In this document: piece by piece, positions 58,677 to 64,000 of the stretch
Layout of the letters: each line of letters starts with the position of its first letter
How positions within the stretch are numbered: the first letter of the stretch is position 1
Program-made: the position numbers and the translations under genes
The notes under the pieces: generated by a model
Database searches by the model: none
What the model was told of the DNA's origin: nothing
Seen by the model: only the letters and a program-made list of their open reading frames with translations
Origin: Polaromonas vacuolata
GTDB taxonomy: Bacteria; Pseudomonadota; Gammaproteobacteria; Burkholderiales; Burkholderiaceae_C
DNA length: 64,000 bases
Reading direction: 5' to 3'
Assembly (NCBI RefSeq): GCF_012584515.1
Contig: NZ_CP051461.1
Span: 3,529,501 to 3,593,500 of the forward strand

Positions 58677-59378
58677 TTAACCAAAGTAAGCGGATCGAAC
58701 AGCATCGTTTTCAGTCAGTGCTTTGGCGCGTCCCTCCGCAACGACTCGACCTTGCGGTAGTACATAACCGTAGTCGGCGATGGCCAAGGTTTGGCGGGCA
58801 TTTTGCTCGACCAGCAAAACGGTTGTGCCCAGTGCATTAATTTGTTGAATAACTTTGAAATTTTCTTTTACATACAAAGGCGATAAGCCCAGCGAGGGTT
58901 CGTCTATCAGCAGCAGTTGGGGTTTGGCCATCAAGCCCCGACCAATCGAGACCATGGCTTGCACGCCGCCCGACATGGTGCCGGCCAGCTGTGACTGGCG
59001 CTCTTGTAAGCGCGGGAATATAGCGTAAACATCCGCCAGTCTTTTTTTAATTTCGGATCTATTGGATTCTAAAAATGCACCCAAGCTGAGGTTTTCCGCG
59101 ACTGTCATGCGCGGGAAAACTTTGCAGCCTTCGGGTATGCAAGCAATACCACTGGCAATAATGTTGTGGGGTTTTTCACCGGCGAGATTTTTTCCATTCC
59201 ACCAGACCTCGCCCTGACGCACCGGTGTGAGGCCCAAAATAGAGCGTATTAAGGTACTTTTTCCGGCGCCGTTAGAACCCAAAATACAACTTATTTTTCC
59301 GGGCTCAATGTTGATAGAAACATCGTGTAAAACATTGACCTTGTCATAGCCAGTCGTGAGATTTTTGACTTTTAACAT
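58677..59378 (-). CDS. Branched-chain/amide ABC ATPase (LivF-like), second operon
   Basis: 233 residues: Walker A GSNGAGKST, signature MSGGVQAMVSIGRGLM (altered from LSGGQQQM), Walker B LLLIDEPSLGLSP, LLVEQNARQTL. The frame is intact, but the other importer genes of this operon (livG, livM, livH) are broken, so the product is probably without partners. A gap of two bases separates it from the livG relic. Confidence 0.82.
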   Translation of the reverse strand: MLKVKNLTTGYDKVNVLHDVSINIEPGKISCILGSNGAGKSTLIRSILGLTPVRQGEVWWNGKNLAGEKPHNIIASGIACIPEGCKVFPRMTVAENLSLGAFLESNRSEIKKRLADVYAIFPRLQERQSQLAGTMSGGVQAMVSIGRGLMAKPQLLLIDEPSLGLSPLYVKENFKVIQQINALGTTVLLVEQNARQTLAIADYGYVLPQGRVVAEGRAKALTENDAVRSAYFG

Positions 59379-59380
59379 AT

Positions 59381-60166
59381 TTATTCGTCCTCGCCGAGGT
59401 AGGCGGTCTGAACATTTGGATCACGGGTAATTTGTGCGTAAGTGCCTTGTGCAATTTTTTTACCGTAGTTCAAAACGATGCAGTGGTCAGTGATTTTTTC
59501 AATCACTTTGATTTCGTGCTCAATCAATACAACCGACAAGGTTTTTAATTTGCTACGCACCTGCATGATGTCTTGCATCAAGGCATCGGTTTCATCATGC
59601 GTCATGCCTGCTGACGGCTCGTCTAGCAATAAAAGTCTTGGCTAGTTCATGAGTGCGCGACAAACTTCAATTCGGCGTCGGTTAATCATGCTGAAGGTGT
59701 CGACTGGCTCAAACAAATGCGCCACCAAAGCTAGGCTAAAAATGTTCAACAAGTCGGTTACTTTGGCGACGTAGCTGTCATATTCAGCTTTAAAAGCTTT
59801 GCGTCTAAACAGATTAAAAATCAGTCCATGCTGCAAGCGCTGGTAGTCACCGATGACGATATTGTCAAAAACCGTCAGCGATAGCGAGAGCCGGGAGCGC
59901 TGAAAAGTACGCGCCACACCTTTGCGGTAAATGTCTTGCGGTGTTTTGCGCGTTACATCTTCACCGTCCAAAGTGATGCTGCCGCCGTTGGCTTTATACA
60001 AGCCCGTCAAAACATTAAAGAAGGTTGTTTTTCCAGAGCCATTCGGCCCTAATAGGCCAAGAATTTCGCCTTCTTGGACCGTCATGTCTAAGGCATCTAA
60101 AGCCGTTAAGCCACCGAAGCGCATGCTCAAGCGGTCAACTTTTAATAAGGTTTTATCCGCCATCAT
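59381..60166 (-). pseudogene. LivG-like ATPase with in-frame nonsense codon, second operon
   Basis: Walker A GPNGSGKTT is intact. The frame then hits TAG at 59642-59644, directly before PRLLLLDEP (Walker B), where a sense codon is expected. The remaining part (VLIEHEIKVIEKITDHCIV) is in the same frame after the stop. The signature motif is also degenerate: FSMINRRRIEVCRALM in place of a LSYGQQRRLEIARAL-like sequence. Two defects make loss of function very likely. Confidence 0.88.
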
Positions 60167-61217
60167 GATTTGTCTTGCTTGAAAAATAAACGTGTTTTTC
60201 TCGGCATCAAGCCTTGCGGTCTAAATAAGAGAATCAAAATCACCAAGGATGACGATTGAGAGCATCAACAGAGAATCAGAAAAGGTGAAATTATTCGGCG
60301 CAACAAAGCCAGAAATCATGCCGTATGCCGCCAGCAAAGCCGACGATAAAGTTGCCCAAAGTGAAAGCGACTATTTTCCAGCGCACGATGTGCAGACCAA
60401 ACGTTGCAGCCGCCGTCTCGTCAGTGCGAATCACATCCATGCTAAGCCCTATCCATAAGCGCTCTAGCGCACTGACAATCGCGTAGAAAGTAACAAAAGT
60501 AATCAGGCTCAAAATTGAATAAGCCAGGTAAAACGAGATCTCTAAGCCAAACAGCATAAAACCCTGATTGAAGTTAAAGCCAAACAATTCCATACCCGGC
60601 ACGCGCAAACCCTGTGGACCGCCCAGCACATCATTGACCTCGATAAAAGTTTTAAACAGTATGCCGAAAGCGATGGTGACTAAAGCGGCATAGTGACCAC
60701 GTGTTCGCAGCACTGGCAGTATCAAAAGCGATCCTATGAGCGCTGCAGACAAACCAGAAATTAAAAGAATCAGCAGATGTGGAATGACCGTATGCGCCGC
60801 CAGCACTGCGGTGGCGTAACTCCCCACACCAAAAAATGCAGCGCTGGCAAAGTTGGTTACCCCAGAGTAGCCAAACTGAAGCGTCAAGCCCAGACAAGTG
60901 GTGGCGTAAAGCATGACCCCACAGAGCATTAGCAAGGTGAAGTGCGAATCATAAAATACGGCGATCAAAACCAATGCGCTGCCAATTGCCAAAAGATTTG
61001 ATGCAGTGGGCCGACTAGCGGCTGACTGCTCTAATAATTGCGTCGTACCGAATCGGCGGCTAACAATCACCGCCAGCACAGCGCCGCATAAAAGCGCGGC
61101 TATGCCAATTTGTGACTCGGTATGCAAAAACATCCAAAGATACAAAGTCAAAGCTATCGCCGCGCTTATCAACACGACTAAGGGCTGCGACTTGGTAGGT
61201 CTGCTTGGATTTTTCAT
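60163..61217 (-). pseudogene. LivM-like permease, frameshifted and deleted, second operon
   Basis: The first 290 residues look normal (FGYSGVTNFASAAFFGVGSY, MDVIRTDETAAATFGLHIVR). A one-base change then shifts the frame in FAGG and ends the ORF at 60291. In another frame the sequence goes on as AYGMISGFVAPNNFTFSD and MLSIVILGD. Roughly 30-40 residues expected before the C-terminal LFRPQGLMPRKTRLFFKQ are missing. The restored C terminus ends at 60163 and overlaps the livG start by four bases. Confidence 0.85.
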
Positions 61218-61221
61218 ATTC

Positions 61222-61713
61222 TCAAACCCGTTCGCTTGATTTTTCGGCGATTAAACCAGTTGGTTTCCAAGCCATCAAAACAATGACGGCGGCAAAAGCA
61301 AAAACATCTTTGTAAGAACTGGGAATATTTGGAATCAGCGCCGGCAGCATGGCACTGCCAAGCAGCTGTAATGCAGCGAATAAAAAGCCGCCAATAATGG
61401 CGCCATAAATATTCCTCAGACCGCCCAAAATAGCCGCTGTAAAACCGATTACGCCAAGCAAAAGGCCCACATTGAAATTAACTTCGTTGTAGTAAAGACC
61501 ATTCATCACACCAGCCAAGGCGGCTAAACCCGAGCCCAGCGCAAAAGTAATCAGCACTACCGCCTCAAAATTAATCTCCATTAACCGCGCCGTTTCTGCG
61601 TCTTGTGCGACCGCACGAATCGCCATACCAAGTTTGCTGCGGGTAATTAAAAAATGTACCGCGGCAATCGCGAGCAATCCACTGGCGGCGGATTCAAGCT
61701 TGAAGCGCAACAA
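61222..61713 (-). pseudogene. LivH-like permease, 5'-truncated by IS30 copy 3
   Basis: Only the C-terminal half remains (ITRSKLGMAIRAVAQDAETARL, GVMNGLYYNEVNFNVGLLLG, YGAIIGGFLFAALQLLG). The first codons of the open frame (MLRFKLES) come from the IS30 end. The missing 5' half is not found on the other side of the element, where the Thoeris gene starts. A deletion or rearrangement at the IS is therefore indicated, not a simple insertion. Confidence 0.88.
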
Positions 61714-62774
61714 CGTATTATTTGGACTCTAACTATTCCATAAAAACCTGATGTGGTGTTCGATACCCCAAACATTTTCTAGGACGATGATTGAGTCTGT
61801 GCATCGCTAAAGCAATGTCATCGTCGGTGATGCAATTAAAGCGCATCCCCTTTGGGAAAAACTGGCGAATCAAACCGTTCATATTCTCGTTCGCCCCACG
61901 CTCCCACGAGGAGTATGGATGGGCGAAAAAGAAATCTGCACTCAGCGCAGAAGCTATTCGTTCATGCTGGGCAAATTCCTAGCCGTTATCAGTCGTGAGT
62001 GTGTGAACGCAATGAGCGAACGGTTTAAGTAAAGTGATTAACGCGTCCCCTACGGCTTGCGCTGTTTTGAATGGCACGTGAAAAATTATTGAATAGCGAG
62101 AGACACGCTCGTTAATCGTCACTAGGGCTTGCTTCTGCCCGGCACCAATCACTAGATCAGCCTCCCAGTCGCCAAAGCGCGCACGCTCAAGCACGATGTC
62201 GGGTCGCAGTTCTATTGAGACCTGGTGAGAGATGGTGCCGCGACGTTCACGGCCGCTGCTGCGTTTTTTTCGCGTCTTCTGGCAACGCAGTGTTTTATGC
62301 AAGGTGCCGCCCACGCGTTTGTCAGCGTAGATGTACTGGTAGAGGCTCTCAAAGCTAACACCGGGTTGGTGGCTAGCTTCGAGGTGGCCGCTGATTTGCT
62401 CAAGGCTCCACGCCTCAGCCAACTTTTCCTCCACCACAGCCCATGTCGAGTCAGCAGCTCTAGGACTGTTGGCACAGGCAAGTCTACGTTCTTGTGCTTT
62501 GTCATTTGCCTGCTTAGGGCGATAGCCTCGTAGACCGCGGTTACGACGCAACTCACGGCTGATGCTCGATTTATCACGGTCCATCATTTTTGCAATTTCA
62601 CTTTGATTGAAGTTTGCTTTGGCGAAGATTGCAATCTGGTAACGTTCGTCACGGGTGAGGTGTGTGTAAATCATTCTGGGCGACTTTGACTTGGTGGTCG
62701 GGAAGCTTGGATGCTCTCACACCTCACCCACCCGTCCGGTTAATTTCAAAGTTGCACTTCAGACTTGAATCCGC
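61688..62774 (-). mobile_element. IS30-family insertion sequence, copy 3 (inactive)
   Basis: Same length and end structure as copies 1 and 2 but with many more base differences, so it is older. It lies between the truncated livH relic and the thsA gene. The transposase is broken by a nonsense codon. Confidence 0.9.
61692..62674 (-). pseudogene. IS30-family transposase with nonsense codon (copy 3)
   Basis: Intact from MIYTHLTRDERY to TTDNG, then TAG (61979-61981) replaces the Lys codon that in copies 1 and 2 gives DNGKEF. The rest of the sequence, including the third catalytic acidic residue, follows in frame after the stop. Further changes are seen (FAKANFNQ, SLEQISGHL). The enzyme should be inactive unless another copy acts in trans. 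Confidence 0.88.
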
Positions 62775-62813
62775 GAATGGTTAAGTGTGGATTTAGTAAA
62801 TTTGGGGAGAAGA

Positions 62814-64000
62814 ATGAGTAAAGAGCGCGAGCGACTAGTTGCGGCATTGACGCACGAACTTCATGAGTCTAATTTGGCAATCTTTGCGGGAGCAGGTTTG
62901 TCCAGCGGAGCGGGCTTTGTGAACTGGTCCCAACTACTTAAGCCAATAGCGGATGAACTCGATCTAGACATTACTCTTGAGACTGACCTAGTCACATTGG
63001 CCCAGTACCATGCAAATGCAAATCAAGCCAATCGCGGCAAACTAAACCAACTCTTGGTGACCGAGTTTTCCCAGGCTGCGGAAGAAACCGAAAATCATAA
63101 AATATTGGTGCGTCTACCAATTGAAACGTACTGGACGACAAACTATGACACCCTGATTGAGACTGCGCTAAAGGATTCTGGAAAAGTTGCAGATATTAAG
63201 TACACGTCCAAGCAGCTGGCACTCACAATACCTAAACGCGATGCAGTTGTCTACAAAATGCATGGAGATGTTACTAATCCAGCTGACGCAATTCTCATCC
63301 GGGATGATTACGAAAAATACCATATCAAGATGGCACCTTTTGTTACGGCCCTCAGTGGGGACTTAGTTTCAAAAACATTTCTGTTTCTCGGGTTTAGCTT
63401 TACTGACCCAAATCTTGAATACATATTGAGTCGGGTACGTGTTCACTATACAAACGATCAACGGCAACATCATTGCATCTTGCGAAAGGTAAGCCAGGAA
63501 AAAGAAGAAGAACTTGCAAACTTTGAATATAGAGACCGGAAGCAAAAGCTTTTCTTGCAAGAGTTGATGCGTGTTGGAATAAAAACAACCCTTGTCGCTG
63601 AATATGCCGAGATCACAGACATTCTTCGCGATGTCGAGGCGCGTTACAAGCAACGAACAGTTTTCATCTCAGGTGCAGCTCATGAGTACGGGAGATGGTC
63701 TCAGGCTGAAGGTCAGCTCTTCGTCTATCAGTTGAATAAAGATATTGCAGCCACCCAATGTAAGGTCGTATCAGGATTTGGTCTTGGAGTCGATAGTTCA
63801 GTGATTGCTGGAGTGCTCGAACAAATTTATATGAAGGGAGGCCGTCTCGATCACGATCAGTTGATTTTGAGACCATTCCCTCAGTATCAAGTTGGCGCAA
63901 AGCCACTTCCACAAGTTTGGACTGAGTATCGAGAGGATATGGTAAATCGAGCAGGAATTGCCATTTTTGTCTTTGGCAATAAAGTACAAGATGGTCTCGT
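62814..64000 (+). CDS. thsA: Thoeris anti-phage effector ThsA (SIR2-SLOG NADase), 3' end outside window
   Basis: 395 codons are visible and the frame is still open at the window end; ThsA is about 475 residues. The N-terminal SIR2 domain shows IFAGAGLSSGAGFVNWSQLL, the catalytic Asn in YWTTNYDTLIE (N110) and His in VYKMHGDV (H150), matching N112 and H152 of Bacillus cereus ThsA. DLVSKTFLFLGFSFTDPNL follows. The C-terminal SLOG domain, which binds cyclic ADP-ribose isomers, begins near residue 282 (TVFISGAAHEYGRW) with VVSGFGLGVDSSVI and LILRPFPQ. In Thoeris, a TIR protein (ThsB) senses phage and makes the signal that triggers NAD+ destruction by ThsA. A GGGGAGA lies seven bases before the ATG. 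ThsB is not seen; it should lie beyond 64000. Confidence 0.93.
   Translation, partial: MSKERERLVAALTHELHESNLAIFAGAGLSSGAGFVNWSQLLKPIADELDLDITLETDLVTLAQYHANANQANRGKLNQLLVTEFSQAAEETENHKILVRLPIETYWTTNYDTLIETALKDSGKVADIKYTSKQLALTIPKRDAVVYKMHGDVTNPADAILIRDDYEKYHIKMAPFVTALSGDLVSKTFLFLGFSFTDPNLEYILSRVRVHYTNDQRQHHCILRKVSQEKEEELANFEYRDRKQKLFLQELMRVGIKTTLVAEYAEITDILRDVEARYKQRTVFISGAAHEYGRWSQAEGQLFVYQLNKDIAATQCKVVSGFGLGVDSSVIAGVLEQIYMKGGRLDHDQLILRPFPQYQVGAKPLPQVWTEYREDMVNRAGIAIFVFGNKVQDGL

Noticed and set aside
63369..63989. Minus-strand frames at the right end
   Set aside because: They are antisense to the open thsA reading frame.

Overview
The window looks like a chromosomal segment of a betaproteobacterium, most likely Burkholderiales. 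The gene content supports this: HflK/HflC, a TAXI-type periplasmic receptor, branched-chain amino-acid/amide type ABC operons, PAS-GGDEF-EAL signalling proteins, M81 peptidase, HupE/UreJ and DUF1028 proteins. The placement rests on family resemblance only. The genome appears to be in flux: three nearly full IS30-family copies, one IS30 relic and ISL3, IS3 and IS5 relics lie between metabolic operons, and several operons are decaying.

Layout. 1-4383: a large AT-rich protein gene of unknown function with about 235-residue internal repeats, split by an IS30 copy. 4959-6952: hflK-hflC. 7590-11553: a TAXI receptor gene followed after one base by a Cache-PAS-PAS-GGDEF-EAL sensor. 11817-13007: an EAL-like/HDOD protein. 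13476-15971: an esterase and an M81 peptidase. 16054-18412: a protein with the halohydrin dehalogenase signature, divergent from an aldehyde dehydrogenase. 18512-21986: PNPOx-like protein, HupE/UreJ protein, TPR protein, small secreted Lys/Met-rich protein. 21987-25876: AT-rich, mostly non-coding DNA with a headless gene fragment, an IS30 copy and a hypothetical gene.

25921-34104: an oligopeptide-type ABC importer co-transcribed with a phosphonate monoester hydrolase, next to a PhnZ-type oxygenase; together these suggest use of an esterified phosphonate. 34105-35830: 8-bp tandem repeats and an ISL3 relic. 35953-39684: GAF-PAS-GGDEF-EAL protein. 39764-47533: IS relics around a sorbosone-dehydrogenase-like lipoprotein, a LuxR response regulator and an EAL protein. 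47764-55959: amide/urea-type catabolism: amidase plus GatC/AtzG-like small subunit, divergent nitrilase, a complete amide-type ABC importer with LivM and LivG fused, and a DUF1028 protein. 56050-61713: a second amidase and a second importer of the same class in visible decay (nonsense codon, frameshifts, deletion, IS30 truncation).

At the right edge, directly after the third IS30 copy, an incomplete gene (62814 to the window end) encodes ThsA, the SIR2-SLOG NADase effector of the Thoeris anti-phage system. Its TIR partner ThsB is not in the window and would be expected beyond 64000. The points most worth following are this Thoeris gene and the rearrangement beside it, the halohydrin dehalogenase candidate, and the phosphonate-ester locus.
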